From NCBI GenBank assembly GCA_009760855.2, contig WPIO01000017.1, positions 4,330,501 through 4,394,500 on the forward strand: a stretch of DNA of 64,000 nt, in the 5' to 3' direction. The notes beneath the pieces are model-generated. The model saw only the letters and a program-made list of their open reading frames with translations, did not search any database and was not told where the DNA came from. A program made the translations under genes and the position numbers. The stretch is from Cristatella mucedo (lineage: Eukaryota; Bryozoa; Phylactolaemata; Cristatellidae). The number at the start of each line of letters is the position of its first letter. Position 1 is the first letter of the stretch. Positions 9,824 through 20,117 of the stretch are shown in pieces.

Positions 9824-10314
9824 ACCAACATGATGTCAATCAAGCAGTTTATCGACATCGATCTGTCACTTGCCTCTCCATTCTCTTGTTTCTACCTACC
9901 TATCGGAAGTACTTCTTTCTCAAGCTTCGAATCATCCCGCTCTTCCGAATTGAACTGTTTACCTATACCTCGTACAAACCTCAAATCCTTTGAAAACCGT
10001 CCATTTAGTTCGTATGCTCCCTAAGCTTGGAGCTCCCGACTTGCGTCACATCCCCTGACTTGACCACATTTAAAAACGCATCTATTTATGACAGCATTTA
10101 GTGGGTCCAATTTATTCCTTTTTTATGTTATTATGCATGGTGACACTGAGCATGCTGCTACTAACCACACTTGCATGCTGACCCTGTGCATGTTACCCCT
10201 AACCATGTTGAGTATGCTACCACACACCATCCGATCGTGTTTTCTTTACAGCAAATGTAAATTGCCGAGAAAGAGATTGAGTTCCCTGAGGGTGCTTTAT
10301 CAAGTGTGTTATTA
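9824..10314 (+). mobile_element. LINE family A fragment 2 of a head-to-tail series
   Basis: It begins right after the (ATT)n tail of the preceding LINE, carries the last ORF segment (AACCTCAAATCCTTTGAAAACCG) and 3' UTR, and ends with GAGATTGAGTTCCCTGAGGG and TCAAGTGTGTTATTA at 10314, where the next copy starts. Confidence 0.8.
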
Positions 10315-10879
10315 TGCCACATTACTCCACTTCTCGCCGACCTGCACTGGCTACCAGTCAAGCAACGGATTGACTTCAAGGTTTTGTCGCTCACTTTTAG
10401 GTCCCTTCATTCTATGGCTCCAGCCTATCTGTCAGATATACTACCCCATCAGGCCAAGCATCGTACCACCCGCTTTTCGGAATCCAACAGTCTAGAAATA
10501 CCTCATACAAACCTTAAATCCTTTGGAGACCGTGCATTTAGTTTGTATGCTCCCAAAGCCCGGAACTCTCTCCCGACCTGCGTCAGAACATCCCCTGACC
10601 TGACCACATTTAAAAGGAACCTAAAAACACACCTATTTAGGACAGCATTTAGTGGGTCCCTGTGATTCGTCCTTGATGTGCTTATGCGTGCTGACACTGT
10701 GCATGCTGCCACTAACCACATTTGCATGCTGACCCTGTGCATGTCACCCCTAACCATATTATTCATTTCGTTTGTTTTTCAAGCATGATTTTACTTACCA
10801 TTCAATTGCATTTCACTTTACAGCAAATGTAAAGCGCCTAGAGAGAGATTGAGTTCTCTGAGGGCGCTTTATCAAGTGA

Positions 10880-10912
<33 letters not shown>
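10315..10912 (+). mobile_element. LINE family A fragment 3, well preserved
   Basis: This copy starts abruptly at TGCCACATTACTCCACTTCTC inside the post-RT region, next to the preceding copy's ATTA tail. It runs open through HWLPVKQRIDFKVLSLTFRS to the end of ORF2 and has a clean 3' hairpin (AAAGCGCC ... GGGCGCTTT). It ends in about ten ATT units. The 3' UTR is nearly identical to the copy at 40895-41174, which suggests comparatively recent activity. Confidence 0.9.
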
Positions 10913-10915
<3 letters not shown>

Positions 10916-11262
10916 CCACCAACTCTTCTGACCTAATTCGTTTAGCTATGCCTCTTATCAACCTCAAATTCTTTAGATACCATTCCTTAAGTTCATATAC
11001 TCTTAAAGCCTGGATCTCACTACTGGCTGACGTCACAAAGTCTCCTGACTTGACAATGCATAAGCAGCAATGCATAAACGCAAGCTAAAACCTCCCTGTT
11101 CATCATGGCATTTGCTCCGTTTTTGTGCATCGTCTTTAGTGTGCCTTGCATGCTGAAATTGTGCAGATGGTCACTAACCGATTGAGCCACTTCCTTTCTA
11201 GCATATTACAGTGCCCAAAAAGAGCTGTAGTTCTCTTAGAGTGCTCTACAAATAATAATTAT
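10913..11262 (+). mobile_element. LINE-A-related fragment 4, diverged
   Basis: It follows the (ATT)n tail at 10912 without a gap. CCTCAAATTCTTTAGATACC and CCTGACTTGACAATGCATAA correspond to ORF2-terminal LINE A segments, and AGAGCTGTAGTTCTCTTAGAGTGCTCTACAAATAATAATTATTAT to the tail. The level of decay exceeds that of fragment 3. Confidence 0.65.
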
Positions 11263-11267
11263 TATCA

Positions 11268-11740
11268 TATAGCTGATATGATCATCGAGGGAAGTGTCTT
11301 TTTGAAACAGGACTCCCAGGTTCCTCACGGAAGCTCCCGGAGATATACAGGCAGAGTCTACATTGGAGGCAATGCTTTCCAGTTTCTGAGTCACACCATA
11401 CTTGCTTCTAACTTGAAAGTCGATTTCCTTGTCGTTCACTTAAAGCAATTTTGCTGGCATCCATGTGTGAATGTCAGCAATACATGCTGCAAGAGAGTTG
11501 AAAGATTGAGGTACTCGAAAGTTGGGATTGATCAAAGCACAAGTATAGCTGTGTGCCATATGCATGAAAATGAAAGCCTAGATTATGTTTGGTGATTAAA
11601 TCGGTCAGAAGGAAAGTAAAGAGTAGCTTTTTTGGCAGACTCATTTATATAACGGTCAGAAGAGAGAGTCTCAACGACTGAAATCCTCCACGAAAATATG
11701 ACCTGAACCAATGTGCCACCACTCGTTTTAGTGTTTTAAT
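11268..11740 (-). mobile_element. LINE-A-related reverse-transcriptase fragment
   Basis: Read on the minus strand, this covers part of the RT fingers/palm: matches include the equivalents of AGGTCCTATCTCAGTGGG, CTTTGATCCCTCCCAGCC, the CATGTATTGATGACATCCACATGG segment and TTTCTTAAATTGAA. It has no intact frame. Its tail-side end meets the tail of the preceding plus-strand copy, so the two are tail-to-tail. Confidence 0.65.
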
Positions 11741-11744
11741 AAGT

Positions 11745-12035
11745 TAGGGACTGGAGAAACTTGGTAGAAGTTTCTCAAGATAGTCTGGTTTAGTGTTGAT
11801 TTATTAATGAGTGGCATGACAACAACCTCTGTGAAAAAATGCTGGGCTGAGACCTGAGGCTAAGGACATATTTATAATGTTTGCTGTGCAACACTAGCAG
11901 GAAATCTAGGCATCATCTCAGAAGGAGAACAGTAGTCTAGTAGTCTAGAGGGCGAGTAATAATATTGCACTTGATAGTCTTTTTAGACTGGGAGATGAAC
12001 TTCAAAATGAGGTTGGCAGAGGCAGCCTTGATGTT
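11745..12035. other. Unassigned intronic sequence
   Basis: A short gap between LINE copies with nothing recognisable, except a duplicated AGTCTAG around 11933-11948. Confidence 0.3.
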
Positions 12036-13378
12036 GTAATAATAATAGTAATAATACTCTTGATAAAGCACCCTCAGATAACTCAATCTCTTTCTTGGCG
12101 CTTTACATTTGCTGCAAAGGAAACACGATCGAATGGTGTGTGGTATCATGCTTGATAAACAACATGAATAGCATGGTTAGGGGTGACATGCACAGGGTCA
12201 GCATGCAAGTGTGGTTAGTGGCTGCATGCAACAGTGTCAGCAAACATAAGCACATACAGGACGAATCACAGGGAACCACTAAATGCTTTCATAAATAACT
12301 GCGTTTTTAATTTCTTTTTAAATGTGGTCGAGTCAGGGGATGTCGTGATGGAAGTCGGGAATGAGTTCCAGGCTTTGGGAGCATACAAACTAAAGGCACG
12401 GTCTCTAAAGGATTTGAGGTTTGTATGAGGTATAGGTAAACAGTTTGATTCTGAGAAGCTGGTGGTACGATGCTAGGCCTGGTGGGGGAGTAGATCTGAG
12501 AGATAGCCTGGAGCCAAAGAATGAAGGGACCTAAAAGTGAGCGACAAAACCTTGAAGTCGATGCGTTGCTTGACTGGTAGCCAATGCAGGTCGGGGAGAA
12601 GTGGTGTGATGTGGCAACTGCGAGGCTCACGACAGACAAGCCTAGCTGCAGAGTTTTGCACCAGCTGTAAGCACCTGATTGCACATTCCGGTAGGCCAGC
12701 AAGCAGTGAGTTACAGAAGTCAAGACGGGATGTCACAAATGCATGGACCAACTTAGACGTGGTATCCTTATCTAAACAAGCCCGAATTTTAGCAATGTTA
12801 TGTAGCTGAAAGTAGGCAGACTTGATTGTGGAGCTAATGTCGTCATCTAACGAAAGGTCACTTTGAAACATGACACCTAGATTTCGTGCAGATTCAACAG
12901 GAGATGCGCTGGAAGAGCCGATTTTGAGCGTAAGCCTTTCCAATTTCTAAATCACACTAGGTTTGCATGTAACTAGTAAGTTAGTTTGTATCATTCAATT
13001 TAAGAAAATTTGCTGCCATCCATATGCAGATGTCATGAATACATGCAGTAAGGGAGTTGAGAGAATTCGAGGTGCTCGAAGGCTGGGAGGGATCAAAGCA
13101 AAAGCACAACTGAGTATTATCTGCATAGAAGTGAAAGCCTAGATTGTGCTTGGCAATCACACCAGCAAGAGGGAGAGTATAAACCGTGAAAAGAACCGGA
13201 CCAAGCACAGAGCCCTGAGGTACCCCATATTTCAGAGGTACCTCGGATGATCTTTGTTTATTCATATCAATACTCTGGAGTCTCCCACTGAGATAGGACC
13301 TGAACCATTGCAGAACAGTGCCAGTGATGCCCAGGCGAGATGCGACACTCAAGAAGGACTTTGTGATCTTTGTACATT
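12036..13378 (-). mobile_element. LINE family A, RT to 3' end, inactive
   Basis: On the minus strand this 1.3-kb copy encodes RT motif B (KYGVPQGSVLGPVLF) and motif C as YADN instead of YADD, so the catalytic aspartate pair is broken. The ORF is then interrupted (LKLNDTN*) and continues in other frames through AARLVCREPRSCHITPLLPD and NLKSF-type segments to the hairpin and (ATT)n tail at 12036-12057. It is antisense to the LYSMD-type gene. Confidence 0.88.
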
Positions 13379-13714
13379 GTGCTAGAGCTAGAAGTGGAGG
13401 TTGCAGAGTCCAGCAACTTCGAAAGGATGTCTGCCCCATTGACCTTGTTGTGTGCCCACTGACCATCTCGGATAATTGGGGGTTGGTAACGTCGTCTTGT
13501 CCAGAAACTTTAAAAAGTATTGACCAAGAAAAAAATTGAAATCTTTGTGTGTGGTAGGTCTTTCTGATTTGCACCCAGACTCGACCGGCAGTCTTGATAG
13601 CCTCACTGATACAGTGAACATGGCATTTAAGAGTGCCCTTGACGAGCATGCTCTTATACATTCTCTCTGCGTTCAGAGTCATGGAGATTCCTTTCAATTT
13701 ATAGGCAACTATTA
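13379..13714 (-). other. Unassigned, open minus-strand frame next to LINE A
   Basis: The minus-strand frame of the LINE A copy stays open upstream through this segment, but its sequence no longer follows LINE A. A second frame reads GADILSKLLDSATSTSSSS, which looks protein-like. I cannot assign it; it may be an older exon or another element into which LINE A inserted. Confidence 0.25.
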
Positions 13715-15761
13715 AAGATTTACCATGTTGAGTAAAGGCGTGAGGGCTGCTTTTGGAAGTCTGGGTCTGATGACGATATATTCAATTTTAAGGACTTCCT
13801 TTTTATTCTGCACCAGGAAGCTTAGACAAGCCAGAGCTTCTTTTTTCACTCAAAAACTGAAGTTCTGCCAGTCAGACCCAAAACAAATTTATAAGACCGT
13901 AAACAACTCTGGCCAATTCTGAGAGGTCTCACTCTCCCAGCTCGGCCGGCAAGTTTTTAGCTTTCATTGAAAACATTGTGCACATGTGTGCCTCCATAAA
14001 GCTGTCTCTTACTAAAGCAGTTGTTGAATCGAAATCTGTGCCATTCCTCAAAAGAGATTTTTGAGGTTTCTGCATGTTGTGTGGCTAGTTTAGTGTTGTG
14101 TGGCTAGCTTAATAAGGTCTAGTAAAAAGAGCTTGTCTCCTGAAGACCCTACACCATCCCCTCTGTGGTCTTCACCGGCAGACAAACTTAGCCCAGCCAT
14201 AACTGATATTTTTAATGCTTCTCTGGACAAAGAGGTTGTATCCAAATCCTTCAAATCGGCCATCGTTAGACAGATTCAAATCCTGGATTAGATACAGAGG
14301 TTCTTGCAAACTATTGACCAGTTTTTCTTCTTTTTTTTGGGTCAAAGATTCTTGAAAAAATTAGTCGCTAAATAGCATGTAGCTCACATCGAAAAGTATA
14401 GATTTTCAAAAAAATTTCATTTGGTGTTCAAGCGGCAGCACTCCACTGAAGCTGCTCTCCTCCATGTAACCAGTGACATCAAATCAAGCAATAATGACTG
14501 TAATGTCACTGCCCTAGCATCGCTAGATTTATCGGCTGCTTTCTACTCTATTGATCACGATATCCTACTTGAACGATTGAGAACAACGATCAGCCTGGCA
14601 GACGAGGGCACTCGTGTGGTAAAAATGCTATTTATCCGATAGTGTTTAATTTTTCTCATATGGGGGTCAGGTCTCATCCACCAGACCAACCACCTGTGGA
14701 GACCCACAAGGTCCTCCATCGGTCTTTTGCTGTTCTCCATTTATACTCGACCTCTGGGGAAAGTGATTTGAACTCATGCAATCGGCCATCACTTTTACGA
14801 CGGTGATACTCTTCTGTTGTTGCTTAAACCTTGGGAATCTGCTGCTGTGACTGATAATCTGGATGCTTTCCTTGCAGACATTCGATCTTGGATGTCGGCA
14901 AACATTCCTTAAACTAAACGATGATACAACAGTACTGGTACTCATAGCACATCATAAGCATGTGGTTGGGCTATAAGAATTTGCTCTTCTAATAGTTGAT
15001 GCTGTTGTGTGACCATCTCAGTGTGCTCGGAATGTAGGACCCCATCTGAGATGAGGAACTGTCCTCTACTGTGGCTTGTAAACAATTTAACTATCTTGCT
15101 GGTTCTGTCTCTGCTGGATTATTGCAATTCTATTTTGACCGGGCTACCGAAAAAATTCACTAAGCCACTGCAGCTTGTGATGAATATGGCTTTGAGGCTA
15201 GTTTACAAATCTCAGAGGTTTGACCGTGTATCGCCTCTGCTGAAAGAGCTGGATGTCTGCCGGTTGATCAATGGATACAGAGTAAAGTTCTTACGCTGAC
15301 CTGCAAGGCCTGCTAGCGCTTGGCTCATCCACACCTAGTATAACTGCTGGACCAGTTCCAGCCTCGTGCCCTCAGGTCCTGTATGGGCATTAACTTAGCT
15401 GTTCTATTTATCCCTCCTTAAAGACCGTTTGCGACAGAAACTTTTGCTCCAAAGGTCCTAAACTGTGGAACTCACTTCAACAATTCCTTTGCAACGCCAA
15501 GTACTCTCCTGCTGCCGACTATTGCACGTCTTTCCAGCTGTCCCGAGCTGCCACTTCCATCCTACTCACTACCTCGACTACTCTCCTGCATCAGCTATGC
15601 TTGTGACTTTTTGTTGCGTGAGATGAAGCCTGTTGGCTAGCAAATGCATACCGTGAGGCGCTTAGGCTGTTGGTGGGCTATACAAAACTCACATGCGTAA
15701 CACCCACATAGTCTTTGTGGCTTTGTAGAGTTACAGACGGAGGTACATTACATTACGTTAC
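13715..15761 (+). mobile_element. LINE family B, longest copy (about 2 kb), inactive
   Basis: Segments occur in the expected order for a CR1-group LINE. They are the pre-RT region (KLRQARASFFTQKLKF, then IYKTVN), the SPEDPTPSPL..ITDIFNASL segment, the RT start RQHSTEAALLHVTSDI and motif A SLDLSAAFYSIDHDILLE. The second aspartate of motif A is replaced by Y. Further on come LLDYCNSILTGLPKK, the post-RT segment and a 3' UTR ending in TACATTACATTACGTTAC. Frame shifts separate the segments, and the core with motifs B and C is damaged near 14650-14950. It lies in the LYSMD intron, sense orientation. Confidence 0.85.
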
Positions 15762-15774
15762 AAAGTATGTGTGA

Positions 15775-15935
15775 ATGCCACTGGATCTTGCTTAGCCCGG
15801 TGGTAAGATGCTCGAAGTTCAAGATCCATAGTAGTGAGTTCGAGCCCTTCAAAGAAGCCCACTGTCAAAGATTGAGCCTCTAAGGCTCTTCTGCATCTAC
15901 CTAAATGAGGACGTTGAATCAGTTTATGTTTGTTA
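15775..15935 (+). mobile_element. SINE2, copy 2 (diverged)
   Basis: It has a box-A-like TAGCCCGGTGG around 15793-15803 and box B AGTTCGAGCCC at 15837-15847. The body has CCTCTAAGGCTCTTCTGCATCTACC and GAGGACGTTGAATCAG, matching the SINE2 body at 4100-4180. It sits 13 bases after the end of the LINE B tail. Confidence 0.6.
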
Positions 15936-16061
15936 ATCCAGTCCAATCATTGCACAGATTGATCAACAACAGCACGGACTCATTTACAGCCTCAAACGCC
16001 TCAAATTGCACCCTTGTGTGTGCATGTGAGAGCTTGAATGTGTGCATGTGCATATGTGCGT

Positions 16062-16243
<182 letters not shown>

Positions 16244-16476
16244 AAGCGCAAGCTCCATTGTATGTGCAATATATTCCTTTGAATTTATGTTCCAGATGTA
16301 GTTTTTTATTAGTAGCTGAGTCGATGAGATTTAATACAACTGAATTTCAGTGTATTGTTAAAATTCTGCACACTTAAATATATACGTAAATAAGTTATTC
16401 CCCGGGAATCTTTCTCTTTATCTTGTACTTATGTAAGAAGTGGGGAGGGGTTTTTAAAGCGATAGCTCGTTCGCTG

Positions 16477-16573
16477 TCGAGTGAATTTGGTTTAGTGAAT
16501 TTGGTGAATAGTGAATTTAGTGAATAGTGAATTTAGTGAATTTGAATTTGAAATTGTGGTTTAGTGAATTTTA
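16477..16573. repeat. Minisatellite of TAGTGAATT units
   Basis: About nine imperfect units of a 9-16 bp motif containing GTGAATTT, with GGT or AGT spacers. It is AT-rich and intronic, ending 256 bases before the acceptor of exon 2. Confidence 0.7.
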
Positions 16574-16829
16574 CTTACGTGCTGCTCTGCTATTCGAATC
16601 TAGTTACTTGTATTTGGTCTTGGCAAAAGTAAATTTTTAGCCCTGCGCTGTATACATTTACGTTGGGGACGCTGATATTTGAGTTATCGTACGCGAGGCT
16701 AGCAATTTTCTTGTGAGGCGATTATGGCTTTATAAACCTAACAGATCAAATATGAGTCTGTATCGTGGAGCTTTACTCAGCATGCGCATTGCTGGCGATA
16801 CTTGAGCAAAGGATATTGCTATATTCCAG

Positions 16830-17543
16830 ATTGCGCTGTTGAAGCAAGTCAACCATCTAGTCGCAGACCAGGAGTTCTACGGCCTTAGGGTTATTCGTGT
16901 GCCCACCAAGAAGTACGGCCTCCTTGCTGAGCTTCTCGCTTTGGAGAATGAGGAGAACAGACAGCGACTTATGGCCACAGCTTCCGGTAGAGCCTCGAAG
17001 AAGGCCGAGCCTCTTACTGCTACAGAAATGAGTAGCATCGTCGGGCCCGTCGGCAATACAGAGCCGACTCGTGGCATGGCGGCGTCGATCGCCAGGACTA
17101 CAGAACCGGGCTCGCCATCCACCTGTAGTGATCCCAGTGACTTCGAGTGCGACCCCCTGCTTAACAAGTCTCTCGGCGTGGGCTGCAGTGCTGAGCTGCA
17201 GCATTGTGCCGACCGTAGCGGCAGCAGCAGCAGCAGCAGCCCTCTTTCTCATAATGCTGCTAACCCTTTTTCGGATTTTCTCAAGGCCAAGGACAAGGAG
17301 CTCAAGAACATTGCTGCAAGGATTGAGTGTAGGTTGGCAGCATCTGACAGCAACGACACGCTGATGCTGATGAGGACTTCGCCCACGTTCCCACTGCAGA
17401 TCCAGCGTTCGAGGCCTAACACAGGCGGTTTTTCGATCGGTGCTCGCTGGGGGATTGCATCGGTGGTGGCTTTTGTACTGATCATAGCTGTGATAATAGT
17501 TGTGGTATTGCTCAAACACTTCCATAGTGCGAGTTTAAGTTAG
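16830..17543 (+). CDS. LYSMD3/4: LYSMD3/4-type LysM membrane protein, exon 2 (terminal)
   Basis: This terminal exon encodes residues 110-346. It opens in phase 0 after CCAG with IALLKQVNHLVADQEFYGLR, followed by VIRVPTKKYGLL. This completes the LysM domain as in LYSMD3/4 (KRVNNL.SDQ.F.ALR..KIPVKKF). A low-complexity linker follows with an AGC-coded serine run at about 17218-17240. Near the C-terminus, GARWGIASV corresponds to the GADWGIGWW motif that precedes the anchor in vertebrate LYSMD3. A transmembrane helix spans about residues 318-337 and is followed by only nine residues (KHFHSASLS), shorter than the vertebrate tail. Stop TAG is at 17541. The protein is slightly longer than vertebrate LYSMD3/4 (around 300 residues). 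A long antisense frame is a shadow of this exon. Confidence 0.92.
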   Translation: MALLKQVNHLVADQEFYGLRVIRVPTKKYGLLAELLALENEENRQRLMATASGRASKKAEPLTATEMSSIVGPVGNTEPTRGMAASIARTTEPGSPSTCSDPSDFECDPLLNKSLGVGCSAELQHCADRSGSSSSSSPLSHNAANPFSDFLKAKDKELKNIAARIECRLAASDSNDTLMLMRTSPTFPLQIQRSRPNTGGFSIGARWGIASVVAFVLIIAVIIVVVLLKHFHSASLS

Positions 17544-18591
17544 TGTGCGACATGGCTGCCACTGGTGCTGTAGGCAATGCGATGGCAGATATTCTGCATA
17601 GATTTCCCTAGGTTCAGATGACTGCTGTTAGTGCTTCAACTTAGGGAATTGGCCAATTAAATCCAGGCTGCCTGAGCTCTTAACCGCCCCCTCCTCTGCC
17701 TAGTTTCCCCAGCCCTTAGCTGAGGGTAGCCACGTACTGAGAGTCTATAGATGCTTGCAAGAGAGTGAGAGAGGCTGCTTCCATTGCACTGTCATTGTAG
17801 CCTCTGTTTTTAGACTTGATTGCCTGCATGTTAATCTGCATATTTATTAACCTGTTAATATGCGTATTTATTTTGTTTTATATAAACGTGTTTGCAATTT
17901 AACTGGTCACACATGCCAGACTGAGAGCTAGCATGCAAATCTTGAATCAGCTGCACACAGGACCACCTTGCTGCCAATTGGTTACTGTCGTAGATTTTGT
18001 CCGCCCGCTGTCAATAGTGAGCTGGCAGTCGATTTTTTGTTTTTACAATATTACCAGAAGGTCCAATATGCCCAGCAGTGAGGCCCTGAATTCCTGCTTG
18101 ATAAATCAATAGCCCTCTAACTAGCTAACATGCTGATGCACTATATAAAGAGCTAAGAAATTGCTGTTTGCATGTCTTGATCATCAAATATGTCCAAGCA
18201 GAAGAAAACTTTGCCGTTGAAAAAGGTTGATAGCATTTCATCTCAGTGTGTAAAAGAGTACATTACCGAAATTCAGCATTGTCAGTGTCTGTCACTGCCA
18301 AGCATACTCATGCCAGTGGAATTATCACAGTTTTATATTACAGTGGGTGAGCACTGGACAGGTAAATCCGAGGCAAAAAATTGTGTTGCACCATCTTATG
18401 GAAAGCGGCCTCCAGTCATCAGTATTTCATAATTACTGCCATTCTTACCTTAAGCCATCAAAGGGTGCCGAGATAAGCTGCAGTGGATCTCTATTGTACT
18501 GAGATATACCTTGACATGAATAAACGAGTATCAGATATGATCTTTAAACCAAATGGTTACAGCTCAATGGTCAATGGCAATTAAGAATATA
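17544..18591 (+). other. Presumed 3' UTR and downstream sequence of the LYSMD-type gene
   Basis: No second gene is recognised. An ATTAAA lies at 17656-17661 and a canonical AATAAA at 18519-18524. The latter would give a 3' UTR of about 1 kb. The 80-codon frame at 18190-18432 has no family resemblance and probably belongs to this untranslated region. Confidence 0.45.
18519..18524 (+). terminator. Candidate polyadenylation signal
   Basis: An AATAAA hexamer 976 bases after the LYSMD-type stop codon and about 65 bases before a block of antisense LINE sequence. It is the first canonical hexamer I found downstream of the stop. The assignment is positional. Confidence 0.4.
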
Positions 18592-18686
18592 ATAATAATG
18601 CATTTGATATAGCACCATCTGAGAACTCAATATATTTCTAGGCGCTTTACTTGTTCTGTACTGGTAGCACGATCGAATGGTTAGCG
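18592..18686 (-). mobile_element. LINE family A tail fragment
   Basis: AATAATAATGCATTTGATATAGCACC...TCTAGGCGCTTTAC is the reverse complement of the LINE A tail. It is cut after about 95 bases, where a second tail of the same orientation begins. Confidence 0.75.
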
Positions 18687-20117
18687 ATATAATAATAAGA
18701 CACTTGATAAAGCGCCCTCTTAGAACTCAATCTCCTTCTAGGCACTTTAAATTTGCTGGGGCTCATGCTTGATAAACAACAAGAAAAACATAGGGGTGAC
18801 ATGCACAGGGTCGGCATGCAAGTGTGTTTAGTGGCAGCATGCACAGTGTCAGCACACATAAGCACATGTCGAAAGAATCAAATGGACCCACTGAATGCTG
18901 TCCTAAATAGGTGTTTTTAAGTTCTGTTTAAATGGTCAAGTCAGGGGATGTTCTGACAAGTCGGAGTGAGTTCCAGGCTTTGGGAGTATACGAATTAAAT
19001 TCACGTTCTCCAAAGGATTTGAAGTTTGTACGAGGTATAGGTGAACAGCTAGATTACGAAAAGCTGGTGGCACGATGCTTGGCCTGGTGGGGCAGTAGAT
19101 CTGAGAGACAGGCTGGAGCCAAAGAATGAAGGGACCTAAAAGTGAGCGACAGAATCTTGAAGTCGAAGCGTTGCTTAACTGATAGCCAAAGCAGGTCGGG
19201 GAGAAGTGATGTGATGTGGCAACTGCGACGCTCACGACAGACAAGCCTAGCTGCAGAGTTTTGCACCAGCTGCATGCACCTGATTGCACATTCCGGTAGG
19301 CCAGCAAGCAGTGAGTTACAGAAGTCAAGACGGGATGTCACAAATGCATGGACTAACTTGGATGTGGTATCTTTATCTAAACAAACCCGATTTTCAGCAA
19401 TGTTATGTAGCTGAACGTAGGCAGACTTGATTATGGAGCTGATGTGGTCGCCTAACGATAGGTCACTTGGAAATAGGACGCCTAGATTTCGTGCAGATTC
19501 AACAGGAGATATGCTGGTAGAGCCAATTTTCAGCATTAGCATTTTAATTTCTGAGTCACACTTGGTTTACCCATAACTAGTAAGTTGGTTTTATCATCAT
19601 TCAATTTAAGAAAATTTGCTCCCATCCACGTGCAGATGTCATCAATACATGCAGCAAGGGAGTTGAGAGAATTCGACGTGCTCGCAGGCTGGGAGGGATC
19701 AAAGCAAAGGTACAACCGAGTGTCATCCGCAAAGAAGTGAAAGCCTAGATTGTGCGTGGCAATCACATCGGCAAGAGGGTGAGTATAAACCGTGAAAAGA
19801 ACCGGATAAAGCACGGAGCCCTGAGGCACCCCATATTTCAGAGGTACCTCGGATGATCTTTGTCCATTCGCGTCAATACTCTGGAGTCTCCCACTGATAT
19901 AGGACCTGAACAATTGCAGAGCAGTGCCAGTGATGCCCAGGCGAGATGAGAGGCGCTCTAGAAGAACTTTGTGATCGATAGTATTAAAAGCTGCCAAAAG
20001 ATTGAGCAAAACAAGCCAAGATACTCTACTCAAGTCTGCATTCCTAAGTAGGTCGTTGCACACCCGAACCAATGCTGCCTCCGTGGTGTTATTAGCTCCT
20101 AAGCCAGACTCATTCTG
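18687..20117 (-). mobile_element. LINE family A, RT domain to 3' end, inactive
   Basis: Minus-strand reading covers RT motif A (LLNLLAAFNTIDHKVLLERL), motif B (YGVPQGSVL) and motif C (FFADDTRLYL). It then runs through FLKLNDDKTNLLVMGKPSV, the DFCNSLLAGLP segment and the 3' UTR. In motif A both acidic positions read N (consensus D), so the RT is dead. The 5' truncation at about 20117 lies directly against satellite sequence, so this copy probably inserted into or at the edge of the satellite array. Confidence 0.9.

Noticed and set aside
13379-13697. N-terminal extension of the LINE A frame as a fused protein
   Set aside because: The frame is open by chance across the 5' junction of the LINE copy; sequence does not follow other LINE A copies.
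16857-17525. 222-codon minus-strand frame
   Set aside because: It is the antisense shadow of LYSMD-type exon 2; the plus strand carries the LysM half-domain and the transmembrane helix.
18190-18432. 80-codon ORF downstream of the LYSMD-type gene
   Set aside because: No family resemblance; position before the AATAAA at 18519 fits a 3' UTR.
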